DNA of 64,000 bases, taken from Thiogranum longum. Its GTDB lineage: Bacteria; Pseudomonadota; Gammaproteobacteria; DSM-19610. This document shows positions 27,277 through 36,829 of this stretch, piece by piece. Under the pieces are notes generated by a model, which worked only from the letters and a program-made list of their open reading frames with translations, searched no databases and was not told the origin of the DNA. The stretch spans positions 2,584,573 through 2,648,572 of the forward strand of contig NZ_SMFX01000001.1 of the NCBI RefSeq assembly GCF_004339085.1, read 5' to 3'. The position numbers and the translations under genes are program-made. Each line of letters opens with the position of its first letter. The stretch's first letter is position 1.

Positions 27277-28956
27277 CTATTCGTCTGTCACACAACCGTG
27301 CGATGCATCCTTTACGTTCTTGATGTACTTGTACAGGGTGCCGCGTGTTGCCGTGTAGGCCGGCATCGTCCACCCGGCACGACGCTTTTCCATTTCCTCA
27401 TCACTGACCTCCACATCGAGACGCTGCGTACTGGCGTCGATGCTGATGATGTCGCCATCACGGATCAGACCGATCGGGCCACCCTCCTGCGCTTCCGGCA
27501 CCACATGACCAATAATGAAACCGTGTGAGCCGCCGGAAAAACGCCCGTCGGTTATCAGTGCGACATCCTTGCCGAGACCGGCCCCCATGATGGCCGAGGT
27601 CGGGGTCAGCATTTCCGGCATGCCGGGACCGCCCTTCGGCCCCTCGTAGCGAATCACCACCACATCCCCTTTCTGTATCAGGCCCTTTTCCAGACCGGCC
27701 AGCATGGCTTCCTCGCGGTCGAACACGCGCGCCGGGCCGGAAAAGGCCAGACCTTCCTTGCCGGTGATCTTCGCTACCGAACCGCCGGGCGCAAGGTTAC
27801 CCTTGAGAATCTGGATATGTGCGGTTTCCTTGATCGGCCTGTCGATGGGCATGAAGACTTCCTGGCCCGGTGTCAGCCCCGGCACATCGGCAACATTCTC
27901 GGCCAGTGTCCTGCCGGTCACCGTCAGGCAGTCACCGTGCATCAAGTCCTGCTCCAGCAAATATTTGATAACCGCCGGTGTTCCACCTACGTTGTGCAGG
28001 TCTTCCATCACGTATTTGCCGGATGGCTTGAGGTCGGCCAGGAACGGTACGCTGTCGCTGATTTTCTGGAAATCATCAATGCTCAGCGGCACATCTACGG
28101 CTCGCGCCATGGCAAGCAGGTGTAGCACCGCATTGGTTGAACCACCCAGCGCCATGATAATCACCATGGCATTCTCAAATGCCTGCCGGGTCATGATGTC
28201 GCGTGGTTTGATATCGTGCTCGAGCAGGTAACGGATCGATTGACCCGCCTGCAGGCATTCCTCGAGCTTGCCCGGATCAATTGCCGGGATCGAGGAACTG
28301 TAGGGCAGACTCATACCCATCGCCTCGATTGCAGACGCCATGGTATTGGCCGTGTACATGCCACCGCAGGCACCTGCGCCCGGACATGCGTGCGCAACAA
28401 TCTGTTTGCGCTCCTCGTCATCGATTTTGCCGGCCAGGTATTCACCGTAACTCTGGAATGCCGAAACAATATCCAGCGTGGCATTTTTCCAGTGACCGGG
28501 CTTGATGGTACCGCCGTAAACCATCAGTGCCGGCCGGTTGACGCGGCCCATGGCGATCATCACGCCGGGCATGTTCTTGTCGCAACCCGGGATCGAGATA
28601 TTGGCGTCGTACCACTGGGCGCCCATCACGGTTTCGATGGAATCGGCGATGATGTCGCGCGACTGCAGCGAATAGCTCATGCCATCAGTGCCCATGGAAA
28701 TACCATCACTGACACCTATGGTATTGAAACGTAACCCGACCAGGCCGGCTGCACGCACTCCTTCCTTCACCTTGGCGGCGAGATCATTGAGGTGCATATT
28801 GCAGGTATTACCCTCCCACCAGACGCTGGAGATACCCACTTCGGCTTTCGCCATATCCTCGGGCTTCATACCCGTGCCGATCAGCATGGCCTGCGAGGCG
28901 CCCTGCGAACGGGGTTCGGTGATACGGGAACTGAAGCGGTTCAGTTTGTCAGCCAT
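27277..28956 (-). CDS. ilvD: Dihydroxy-acid dehydratase
   Basis: IlvD dehydrates dihydroxy acids in valine, isoleucine and leucine synthesis and needs an Fe-S cluster. The 559-residue protein has the cluster Cys in [12 protein letters not shown] and [18 protein letters not shown], and the family end motif [24 protein letters not shown]. The length fits the shorter IlvD class, and the ATG at 28956 gives the usual [12 protein letters not shown]. It stands alone, with no other ilv genes adjacent. The 262 bases upstream to gspC hold no gene I can support. Confidence 0.97.
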   Translation of the reverse strand: MADKLNRFSSRITEPRSQGASQAMLIGTGMKPEDMAKAEVGISSVWWEGNTCNMHLNDLAAKVKEGVRAAGLVGLRFNTIGVSDGISMGTDGMSYSLQSRDIIADSIETVMGAQWYDANISIPGCDKNMPGVMIAMGRVNRPALMVYGGTIKPGHWKNATLDIVSAFQSYGEYLAGKIDDEERKQIVAHACPGAGACGGMYTANTMASAIEAMGMSLPYSSSIPAIDPGKLEECLQAGQSIRYLLEHDIKPRDIMTRQAFENAMVIIMALGGSTNAVLHLLAMARAVDVPLSIDDFQKISDSVPFLADLKPSGKYVMEDLHNVGGTPAVIKYLLEQDLMHGDCLTVTGRTLAENVADVPGLTPGQEVFMPIDRPIKETAHIQILKGNLAPGGSVAKITGKEGLAFSGPARVFDREEAMLAGLEKGLIQKGDVVVIRYEGPKGGPGMPEMLTPTSAIMGAGLGKDVALITDGRFSGGSHGFIIGHVVPEAQEGGPIGLIRDGDIISIDASTQRLDVEVSDEEMEKRRAGWTMPAYTATRGTLYKYIKNVKDASHGCVTDE

Positions 28957-29218
28957 TTTCCTTCCTCATGGCGCCAGGATGGCGCAGTTACGGCAAAGCA
29001 CTCGATTGTACCGGTCAATCCCTGGCCCTCCAATGGCGTATCGAAATCAGCTGCCGGCGCCTCCCGCTGGACACTTGTCCAGACTTGGCGCTTTTTTCGC
29101 CCGCCTCAGGAACCCCGCGCTGATATTCAGCTCTAAGTTTCACGTTAACTCGCTGTTTTCGACTAGAATAATGAATAGCTGCCAATTTCCCGGGGCGCAC
29201 CCGTAACGCTCGTCCGCG

Positions 29219-30130
29219 ATGCAGCAGAAAACACCCTGGATAATGATGACAACTCTGCCAGAAAACTTTCAAATCGGCGCCCTGAATCGTCGCTTGCCGA
29301 CACTGACAAATATCATACTGACACTTGTCATTGCCTGGATGGCTGCCCGATTGACCTGGCAACTGGTTCCCGCGCCCCCCCGACCTGATATTCCTGAACA
29401 CAATATCCCGAGCCGGCAGCAACCCACGCGGCCCCGGGACCTCGACCGGAACATTGCCGAGCTGCACCTGTTTGGCACGCCCGGCAAACGGGTCACCTCC
29501 AAACCTGCACCCGGCCAGAGTGCACCGGCTACCCGGCTCAAATTGACCTTGCGAGGCCTGTTGGCCACCGATAATCCGGATACTGCACTGGCCATAATCC
29601 AGGACCCGAAAAAAGACGAGCGGCATTTTTCCATCGGCGACTCTGTATTTGCTATGGCAACATTAAAAGCAATTTACCCGGACCGGGTCATCCTGTTGCA
29701 CAACGGGCGCTACGAAACGCTACACTTGCCTGAAAACCGAATTGCACTCAAAACACCAAAACCCCGCCCTGTTGGCCAGCGGCTAGGCAAAAACCGTGAG
29801 CGCGTAGAGCGTATGACGAGGCTGGTGAAGGAATATCACAAGAAAAAACTCGAGAATGTACGCAACCCCTGGCAGATCATCCAATGGGAGCCTGTTATGA
29901 AAAATGGAAAGATCGCCGGGATGAAGCTGGAGGCGGAAGAGGAAAAAGATTTTCTCAATCGTCACGGACTCGATCTGGGTGATGTCGTTACCAGTATAAA
30001 TGGCCACGAACTGGATGGTGGCGAAGGACTTGTCAAGGCGCTGGATGCAGTCTCTGAAGCAGAGGAACTGGTATTTGGTATCCAGCGTGGCGGTAAAGAA
30101 AAGCAGGTTCATGTACATGTACCACAATAA
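29219..30130 (+). CDS. gspC: Type II secretion GspC-like protein
   Basis: GspC spans the inner membrane and links the type II secretion platform to the GspD secretin. The protein has one N-terminal helix (TNIILTLVIAWMAARLTWQLV), a homology region (about 75-165, LHLFGTPG, LKLTLRGLLATDNPDTALAIIQ, FSIGDSV) and a C-terminal PDZ domain (about 215-300, GMKLEAEEEKDFLNRHGLDLGDVVTSINGHELDG). The first ATG lacks a clear ribosome site, and an ATG at 29243 is an alternative. Unusually, no gspD follows; two ankyrin-repeat genes do. It could be an orphan adapter. Confidence 0.85.
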   Translation: MQQKTPWIMMTTLPENFQIGALNRRLPTLTNIILTLVIAWMAARLTWQLVPAPPRPDIPEHNIPSRQQPTRPRDLDRNIAELHLFGTPGKRVTSKPAPGQSAPATRLKLTLRGLLATDNPDTALAIIQDPKKDERHFSIGDSVFAMATLKAIYPDRVILLHNGRYETLHLPENRIALKTPKPRPVGQRLGKNRERVERMTRLVKEYHKKKLENVRNPWQIIQWEPVMKNGKIAGMKLEAEEEKDFLNRHGLDLGDVVTSINGHELDGGEGLVKALDAVSEAEELVFGIQRGGKEKQVHVHVPQ

Positions 30131-30190
30131 GTACATGTCCAAACCTGAAAATATGCAAGCTGATCAGAATATTTTACAAGAGGCACTCCT

Positions 30191-31843
30191 ATGAAGACCC
30201 GTTACTCATTACCCGCACTCATACTCTCGCTCAGTATCACACAAGCCTGGGCGGGCATGGGCAGTACCACCCCGGCCGATACTGATGCCGCAAAAAAGCA
30301 AATAGAACTGATCCGCAAGGAACAGGGGGCGCCTGAAATCAAGGCCACACCGATTCTTGAAGCCCTGATACGAAATGACATGGCAACTGTCAACAAAATG
30401 CTCGAAGCAGGTGGCGACCCGAACGAAACTAATGCCGCCGGACTCTCGTTACTGATGATTGCTGCACACAAGGGCGAAACCGGACTGGTTGATCGTCTGA
30501 TCAAGATGGGCGCCAGTATCTCGGCACGAGATTCCGCCGAGCGCACCGTCTTGATGTTCGCCTCCATTGGTGGTCACGATAATCTGGTAAAGCACCTGGT
30601 CAAACTTGGCGCTGACATCAATGCGGCTGATGATGAAGAGAATACACCGCTGCACTTTGCAACCGAAAACGGAAACCTCGAGGTCGTCAGGACCTTAATC
30701 GACGCCGGTGCCGATATCGACCCACGCAATGCGGACAAGAAAACGCCTCTGATGCTGGCTGCACGCGGCGGTTACGAGGATGTCGCACTTGCGCTGATAA
30801 AAGCCGGCGCCAATGTTAATGCGAAGACACCTGACGGGAATACCGTATTGATGGATGCCGCAACAGGTGGCAGCCTGAAAACCGTACAGGCACTGATCAG
30901 CAAAGGTGCCAATGTCAACGCACGCAATGTCAAACCCGGTTTCGTGGCGCTGCATATGGCCATACATAATAACCACGATGACATAGCCAATGCCTTGCTG
31001 GATGCCGGAGCAGACCCGAAAGCGAAAACTGATGGTAATACCACAGCACTGATTGCTGCCGCTGCGAGCGAACGCACCCACATTGTGAAACGCCTTATTG
31101 AAATGGGTGCGGACATCAATGCCAGGGGTAACCACGGTCGCACCGCCCTCATGACGGCTGCAAAGCATGGCAGTCATGATGCAGTCAAGCTCCTGCTCAA
31201 GCATGGTGCCCACGTCAATGATACCAACACGACTGGCTGGTCGGCACTGGCCTATGCCATTGGCAATAACCACGTTGACGTGGCCCGCACCCTGGTTAAA
31301 GCCGGCGCCAACCTGGAAACACGCGAACAAAGCCAGGGGGGAACTCCACTTATGGTAGCCATATTCCGTGGTAACAAGGATGCACTCGACTACCTTCTCA
31401 CCCTGGATATTGATATTGATGCCCGCGGATTCAAAAATATCACGCCCCTGATGGAAGCTGCGAAATCAGGCCGCGACAAGTTCATGGAAGCACTTCTCAA
31501 CAAGGGCGCCGATGTAAACCTGCAAGATGATGCCCGCATGGCAGCTATCCACTACGCGGCCATGATCAACAAGCCCGACCCGGTTGCGGTGCTGCTCAAG
31601 CACGGCGCAAAAGTCGATATGAGAAACCAGCTTGGTGCCACACCACTCATTCTTGCCGCATGGTGGGGTGATCCGGAGACAGTCGATTTGCTGATAAAAG
31701 CCGGTGCCGACATAAACATTATCGATAACAGTGGCCAGACAGCACTCGATTTTGCGATCAAGCGCGCACGCGGACCGGGCATGGTCGAGCGCCTGAAAAA
31801 GGCCGGCGCCAAAACCGCCAGCGAACTGGTTAGCGGACAATAA
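30191..31843 (+). CDS. Secreted ankyrin-repeat protein (about 15 repeats)
   Basis: A 550-residue protein with a signal peptide (LPALILSLSITQAWA, cut before Gly) and about 15 consecutive ankyrin repeats from about residue 50 to the end, each near 33 residues with the TPL..AA..G...V..LL..GA.. pattern (for example NTPLHFATENGNLEVVRTL). No enzymatic domain is visible. The repeats should form one long curved protein-binding surface in the periplasm or outside. It begins 60 bases after gspC and is followed 14 bases later by a second ankyrin gene, so the three are probably one operon. Confidence 0.92.
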   Translation: MKTRYSLPALILSLSITQAWAGMGSTTPADTDAAKKQIELIRKEQGAPEIKATPILEALIRNDMATVNKMLEAGGDPNETNAAGLSLLMIAAHKGETGLVDRLIKMGASISARDSAERTVLMFASIGGHDNLVKHLVKLGADINAADDEENTPLHFATENGNLEVVRTLIDAGADIDPRNADKKTPLMLAARGGYEDVALALIKAGANVNAKTPDGNTVLMDAATGGSLKTVQALISKGANVNARNVKPGFVALHMAIHNNHDDIANALLDAGADPKAKTDGNTTALIAAAASERTHIVKRLIEMGADINARGNHGRTALMTAAKHGSHDAVKLLLKHGAHVNDTNTTGWSALAYAIGNNHVDVARTLVKAGANLETREQSQGGTPLMVAIFRGNKDALDYLLTLDIDIDARGFKNITPLMEAAKSGRDKFMEALLNKGADVNLQDDARMAAIHYAAMINKPDPVAVLLKHGAKVDMRNQLGATPLILAAWWGDPETVDLLIKAGADINIIDNSGQTALDFAIKRARGPGMVERLKKAGAKTASELVSGQ

Positions 31844-31857
31844 CAGGGGTATTCCGG

Positions 31858-32766
31858 ATGAATCATTACAAACAGTTCTGGCTGACTTTCGCCTTACTGG
31901 CAGGGTTCCTTGTCACACCATTAATCCAGGCAACTGAAAACACGCCACTGATCGATGCGGTGCGGGCAGGTAACCTCTCCGAGGTTGACACCCTCATCAG
32001 TAAAGGTGTCGATCCCGATCAGTCGGATTCAGACCAGAGCTCTGCACTACTGTTCGCCATAGGCGCAAACAAAACGGTTATTGCCGAACACCTGCTGGAT
32101 GCAGGAGCCGACCCTTCACTCAGCAATTCACGCGGCTGGAATGCGTTGATGGTGGCCGCACAGACAGGCAATCTGCCACTGGTCAAACGCCTTATCAAGG
32201 CCGGCGTCGATGTCAATACGCACACCAAGACAAACTGGTCAGCGCTGACTCTGGCTGCACAGAACGGTCATACTGGCAGCGTCAAAACCCTCATTGAGGC
32301 TGGAGCAAACCTGAATGTGTTCACCCAGGATGGGTTTACCCCCATCATGGTTGCCGCACACAAGGGACATACCGATACTTTAAAAGTGCTTCTGGATGCC
32401 GGCGTAGACCCTGACCAGAAGGAAGCCGAACGCGAAACCACTGCATTAATCCTCGCTGCAGCAGAGAACCACGTTGACACCCTGAAGCTGCTGATTGATC
32501 GCGGTGCAAAAATCGATGCCCGGGACAAGTTTGGCCAGACGGCCCTAATCTGGTCTGCCTGGCATGACAAATATGATGCTGCCAGATTCCTGCTGGAAAA
32601 AGGGGCTAACCCAAACATTGCCAACAAGGAAGGCAAGACAGCTCTACGCTTCGCCCTGCACGGCGGCAACCAGAAACTGATCGGGTTGCTGCGTGATGCC
32701 GGCGGCAAGGAAGGACATGAAGCAGTCCCGGTTACGCCTGTACCCCAAAATAATCACTCGATGTAA
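31858..32766 (+). CDS. Secreted ankyrin-repeat protein (about 8 repeats)
   Basis: A 302-residue paralogue-like companion of the preceding gene. A signal peptide (FWLTFALLAGFLVTPLIQA) precedes about eight ankyrin repeats (about 22-285; for example NALMVAAQTGNLPLVKRLI) and a short Pro/Val tail. The shared organisation suggests duplication and divergence, with this copy shorter. It is likely periplasmic or secreted and likely to bind a protein partner. It is 14 bases after the larger ankyrin gene and 18 before a small exported protein. Confidence 0.92.
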   Translation: MNHYKQFWLTFALLAGFLVTPLIQATENTPLIDAVRAGNLSEVDTLISKGVDPDQSDSDQSSALLFAIGANKTVIAEHLLDAGADPSLSNSRGWNALMVAAQTGNLPLVKRLIKAGVDVNTHTKTNWSALTLAAQNGHTGSVKTLIEAGANLNVFTQDGFTPIMVAAHKGHTDTLKVLLDAGVDPDQKEAERETTALILAAAENHVDTLKLLIDRGAKIDARDKFGQTALIWSAWHDKYDAARFLLEKGANPNIANKEGKTALRFALHGGNQKLIGLLRDAGGKEGHEAVPVTPVPQNNHSM

Positions 32767-32784
32767 GCAGCCGGAGCAATACCT

Positions 32785-33216
32785 ATGCAAACGTTACTGA
32801 GAACTTCATTAATCATTATTTTCCTGCTGGGCAGCAAAGGCCTGCTGGCCGAGTCCGAAACACCGGAATCTGTCTACAACCACTATCTGGATTCTGTTCT
32901 GAAGGCGAATAGCCTGGATGAGCTGTTTGTCTTCTGGACAATCAATCATATCAATGAAGTCAATGAGGAAATCCGTCGTGCCGCGCGAATTGGGCGTAAT
33001 GCCGGGGAAGACAAAAAAGCCGCTCTCAAGCAGATGAAAGCCCGGGCCACCATCACAGACCGCAATAGTGTCAGCAAGGAAATAACCGGCGGACGCAGCA
33101 AACTGAACTACAACGCAACCAGCAAGGAAAAGAATGAAAGTTACAACATAGTCGTTGATATGCTATTTGAAGACGGACAGTGGAAAATTATTCGTGAACG
33201 CATGCTGCACAAATAA
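32785..33216 (+). CDS. Small exported protein of unknown function
   Basis: I do not recognise this 143-residue protein. It has a signal peptide (LLRTSLIIIFLLGSKGLLA), a helical N-terminal half (ESVYNHYLDSVLKANSLDELFVFW), and an alternating C-terminal half (SYNIVVDMLFEDGQWKIIRERM) that resembles the last strands of an NTF2/DUF4440-like or lumazine-like fold. It is last in the gspC-ankyrin operon. It may be a periplasmic partner or chaperone of the ankyrin proteins; that is inferred only from position. Confidence 0.65.
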   Translation: MQTLLRTSLIIIFLLGSKGLLAESETPESVYNHYLDSVLKANSLDELFVFWTINHINEVNEEIRRAARIGRNAGEDKKAALKQMKARATITDRNSVSKEITGGRSKLNYNATSKEKNESYNIVVDMLFEDGQWKIIRERMLHK

Positions 33217-33227
33217 CCCGTAACTTT

Positions 33228-33716
33228 TTATTGACCTGATTTTGATTTATTCACCGCATCGGCGAGCGACGAGCGCGAGTCCTTGTAGTCCCGCTGCATT
33301 CGGCGGCTCAATTCGGCAGCGTCACGCTCCTCGGGCGGCATTCGGTTAAGCTGCTTCTGGAAATGCTGCTCGAACTCTCCAAGAGAAGCTGCACCTGGAT
33401 TTGGCGGCGCGGTATATTGCACTGAGCCCGTTTGCAAGGAAGGCGGTGGCTCATCCACGGGCGCATTGGCAGCGGCCTCATTTCCTGTTGCCGGGGAACC
33501 ATCCGCCTGTCCTGCGATATCGTCAGACGCACTCTCTGCGGCCCCTGGTTGGACAAGCACCCGCTCCACATCAGGAACGGAAGGCACCTTACTGCCTTCT
33601 TCCGCTGACTGCACCACATGCTCATCTGTTTGCTGCTGCTGCTGGATATAGCGATACGCTATAACAACACTGGCAAAAAGCACAACAGCAGCGCCGTACA
33701 TTAAAAACTGTTTCAT
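33228..33716 (-). CDS. Small membrane-anchored protein coupled to the CusA gene
   Basis: An unrecognised 162-residue protein: one N-terminal helix (MYGAAVVLFASVVIAYRYI), a Gln-rich stretch, a disordered Ala/Pro/Glu/Ser-rich linker (about 30-110), then a charged helical end (EFEQHFQKQLNRMPPEERDAAELSRRMQRDYKDSRSSLADAV). It has no Cys or His metal motif. Its ATG (33714-33716) overlaps the CusA stop as ATGA, so translation is coupled, with GAGGTGG upstream. It may be an accessory or assembly factor of the efflux pump. Confidence 0.7.
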   Translation of the reverse strand: MKQFLMYGAAVVLFASVVIAYRYIQQQQQTDEHVVQSAEEGSKVPSVPDVERVLVQPGAAESASDDIAGQADGSPATGNEAAANAPVDEPPPSLQTGSVQYTAPPNPGAASLGEFEQHFQKQLNRMPPEERDAAELSRRMQRDYKDSRSSLADAVNKSKSGQ

Positions 33717-36700
33717 TTTTCCACCTCGGGATAACGGCGCACCTGCCAAATATAATAGAGTGCAGGAATCAAAATCATTGACACGAGTGGTGCCGTCACC
33801 ATGCCACCCACCATGGGTGCTGCAATACGACGCATCACTTCTGAACCTGTCCCTGCGCCCAGCATAACCGGTAACAGTCCGGCAATAATCACTGCCGCCG
33901 TCATGGCCTTGGGGCGTACACGCTGTACGGCGCCCTCTGCCACTGCTGCACGAAATGCGACGCGAGTGGTTGGCTGGCGACGGCGCACCGCTTCGTCAAG
34001 ATACACCAGCATAACAACACCAAACTCTGCTGCTACACCGGCCAGCGCAATAAAACCGACGCCGACGGCCACGGAAAGATTGTAACCCAGGCCATACAGC
34101 AGCCAGAAACCACCTACCAGCGCCAGCGGTACGGCGCCCATCACCATCAGTGACTCGGTAAAATTTCGAAAACTCAGGTACAGCAACAAAAGGATAATCA
34201 CCAGTGTGACAGGGATAATGACATTGAGTCTCTCCCGCGCCCGTTCAAGGTACAGGTACTGGCCTGTCCAGTGCACCGTATAGCCGGCAGGCAGATCGAT
34301 ACGTTCCGCCACCACCTGTTTCGCTTCGTCCACGTACGAGCCAAGATCACGATCCGAAATATTGACATAAACCCAGCCACTCAGACGTGCATCCTCACTA
34401 CGTATCATTGCCGGTCCGTTGGTGATTTGTATATCTGCCACATCCCGCAACTGAATATGCTCGTCACGCGAAGTCACGATTGCAAGATTCTGTATTGCAT
34501 CCAGTGAGTCGCGCACATAACGTGGGTAACGCAGGTTGACAGGGTAGCGCTCACGCCCCTCCACGGTATAAGTGACATTAACGCCGCCTACTGCGACATT
34601 AATCAACTCCTGGATCTCCTCCACGCTGAAGGCATAGCGCGCCGCCGCATCACGGTCGATGTCAACCTCGATATAGCGCGCGCTGGTAGCTCGTTCGGAA
34701 AACACAGACCGGGTACCCGGCACCGTGCGTACGATCGGCTCGATCTGTTCGCCGATACGCTGAATGACCTCAAGATCGGGGCCGGATATGCGAATACCAA
34801 CCGGTGTATTCACACCGGTGGATAACATATCAATGCGTGTCCTGATCGGCATCAGCCATGCGTTACTGAGGCTTGGCACCTGCACACGCGCGTCGAGTTC
34901 CTGCTTGATCCCTTCCAGCGTCATGCCTTCGCGCCACTGATCGCGAGGCTTTAACTGGATTGTGGTCTCCATCATGGTAAGTGGAGCCGGATCGGTTGCG
35001 GTTTCTGCACGACCAACCTTGCCGAAGACACGCTCGACTTCCGGGACCGTCATGATTAACTTGTCAGTCTGCTGCAACAACTCACGCGCTTTGCCGATTG
35101 ATATTCCGGGAAAGGCTGTTGGCATGTACAGCAGGTCACCCTCATCCAGCTCGGGCATAAATTCCGCGCCGAGCTGCGAAAGTGGCCACAGGCTGCTGGC
35201 AACCAGCAGCAGCGCAAGCCCAACGACACGCCATGGATGGTTGAGTGTTGCCTTGATAACGGGTTGATAGAGCGCAATCAACCCACGGTTGACCGGGTTG
35301 GCATTTTCGTTACGAATATGACCACGCACCAGGTAAACCAGCAATGCCGGTACCAATGTAATGGAAAGCCCTGCTGCTGCCGCCATGGCAAAGGTCTTGG
35401 TATACGCCAGAGGCGTGAACAAGCGGCCTTCCTGTGCCTCCAGGCTGAAAACAGGAAGGAAGCTCAGGGTGATAATCAACAGCGAGAAGAACAGTGGTGA
35501 CCCCACCTCGGTCACAGCGGCAGTAATTGCTGCAATACGATTCTCACCACCGGAACGTTCCAGGTGCTTGTGCACATTCTCGATCATCACTATGGCCGCA
35601 TCCACCATGGCGCCGATGGCAATTGCTATACCGCCCAGTGACATGATATTGGCATTGACGCCCTGCTGCTCGATCAGAATGAATGCTGCAAGTATACCGA
35701 CCGGGAGGCTGATCAAAATCACCAGAGAGGAACGGAAATGATAGAGAAACACCGCGCATACCAGCACCACAATAACGAATTCCTCCAGCAATCGCTGGGA
35801 CAGGGTTTTGACAGCCCTGTTTATCAGGCCGGAACGGTCATACGTCGTTACCAGTTCCACCCCCTTCGGCAGACTGTTTCGGATAGCACTGATTTTGTCC
35901 TTTACTGCATCTATCGTAGTCAGTGCATTTTCGCCAAAGCGCATGACAATTATTCCACCCACCACTTCGCCCTCACCATTCAGCTCCGCAATGCCACGAC
36001 GCATTTGTGGCCCGGTACGGATCTCGGCGATATCATCCAGCATTATCGATGCGCCGGACGCACCAACGCCAAGTGGTGGAATCTTTCGCAAATCATCGAT
36101 GGACTCGATATACCCGCGTGATCGCACCAGGTATTCAGCCTCTGCCATTTCAACTACCGAGCCACCGGTTTCGTGGTTGGCGCTGCGAATCGCCCGCTTG
36201 ACTGCTGACAGCGGGAGTGAATGCAGGCGCAACAGATTGGGATCTATAACAACCTGATACTGTTTGACCATGCCACCAACGGTCGCCACTTCGGCAACGC
36301 CGGGTACTGTCTGCAGTTCATACTTCAGGAACCAGTCCTGAAGACTGCGTAACTGCGACAGATCCCGGGAACCGCTGTGATCAACCAGTGCATACTCGAA
36401 AATCCAGCCCACCCCGGTAGCGTCCGGACCAAGCGACGAACTTGCCTCGTCCGGTAACTGGCCTGAGACCTGGCTGAGATATTCGAGCACACGCGAGCGT
36501 GCCCAGTAAGGGTCTGTCCCGTCCTCGAAAATAATGTAAACGAAAGAATCACCGAAGAATGAATAACTGCGTACAGCAGTTGCGCCCGGCACGGCAAGCA
36601 TGGCCGTCGACAAGGGATAGGTGACCTGATCCTCTACGACCTGCGGGGCCTGCCCCGGGTAGCTGGTCTTGATAATAACCTGGACATCAGACAGATCGGG

Positions 36701-36817
36701 TATGGCATCCAGCGGAATGGTACGCATCGCGTACAAACCCCAGACAGAAACCAGTGCCGCCAGCACCAGTACCAGCAGCCGGTTTTGTATGGACCAGCGA
36801 ATAATAGCTGCGATCAT
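33713..36817 (-). CDS. cusA: Cu(I)/Ag(I) efflux RND pump, CusA-like
   Basis: An inner-membrane heavy-metal RND pump of 1034 residues driven by the proton gradient. The Met positions that carry copper in E. coli CusA are kept in context: YMPTAFPGIS, APLTMMETTIQ and RIDMLSTGVNTP. The proton-relay segment GGIAIAIGAMVDAAIVM is also typical. This marks it as a Cu/Ag pump rather than a Zn/Co CzcA. It follows the CusB-like gene by 12 bases and is coupled to a small anchored protein. No outer-membrane CusC or periplasmic CusF is adjacent. Confidence 0.92.
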   Translation of the reverse strand: MIAAIIRWSIQNRLLVLVLAALVSVWGLYAMRTIPLDAIPDLSDVQVIIKTSYPGQAPQVVEDQVTYPLSTAMLAVPGATAVRSYSFFGDSFVYIIFEDGTDPYWARSRVLEYLSQVSGQLPDEASSSLGPDATGVGWIFEYALVDHSGSRDLSQLRSLQDWFLKYELQTVPGVAEVATVGGMVKQYQVVIDPNLLRLHSLPLSAVKRAIRSANHETGGSVVEMAEAEYLVRSRGYIESIDDLRKIPPLGVGASGASIMLDDIAEIRTGPQMRRGIAELNGEGEVVGGIIVMRFGENALTTIDAVKDKISAIRNSLPKGVELVTTYDRSGLINRAVKTLSQRLLEEFVIVVLVCAVFLYHFRSSLVILISLPVGILAAFILIEQQGVNANIMSLGGIAIAIGAMVDAAIVMIENVHKHLERSGGENRIAAITAAVTEVGSPLFFSLLIITLSFLPVFSLEAQEGRLFTPLAYTKTFAMAAAAGLSITLVPALLVYLVRGHIRNENANPVNRGLIALYQPVIKATLNHPWRVVGLALLLVASSLWPLSQLGAEFMPELDEGDLLYMPTAFPGISIGKARELLQQTDKLIMTVPEVERVFGKVGRAETATDPAPLTMMETTIQLKPRDQWREGMTLEGIKQELDARVQVPSLSNAWLMPIRTRIDMLSTGVNTPVGIRISGPDLEVIQRIGEQIEPIVRTVPGTRSVFSERATSARYIEVDIDRDAAARYAFSVEEIQELINVAVGGVNVTYTVEGRERYPVNLRYPRYVRDSLDAIQNLAIVTSRDEHIQLRDVADIQITNGPAMIRSEDARLSGWVYVNISDRDLGSYVDEAKQVVAERIDLPAGYTVHWTGQYLYLERARERLNVIIPVTLVIILLLLYLSFRNFTESLMVMGAVPLALVGGFWLLYGLGYNLSVAVGVGFIALAGVAAEFGVVMLVYLDEAVRRRQPTTRVAFRAAVAEGAVQRVRPKAMTAAVIIAGLLPVMLGAGTGSEVMRRIAAPMVGGMVTAPLVSMILIPALYYIWQVRRYPEVEK

Positions 36818-36829
36818 CTTAACCGCCCG

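Noticed and set aside
30191-32766. Regular repetition in the DNA that could suggest a CRISPR array or tandem repeat
   Set aside because: The period is about 99 bases and comes from coding ankyrin repeats; there are no identical direct repeats with unique spacers.
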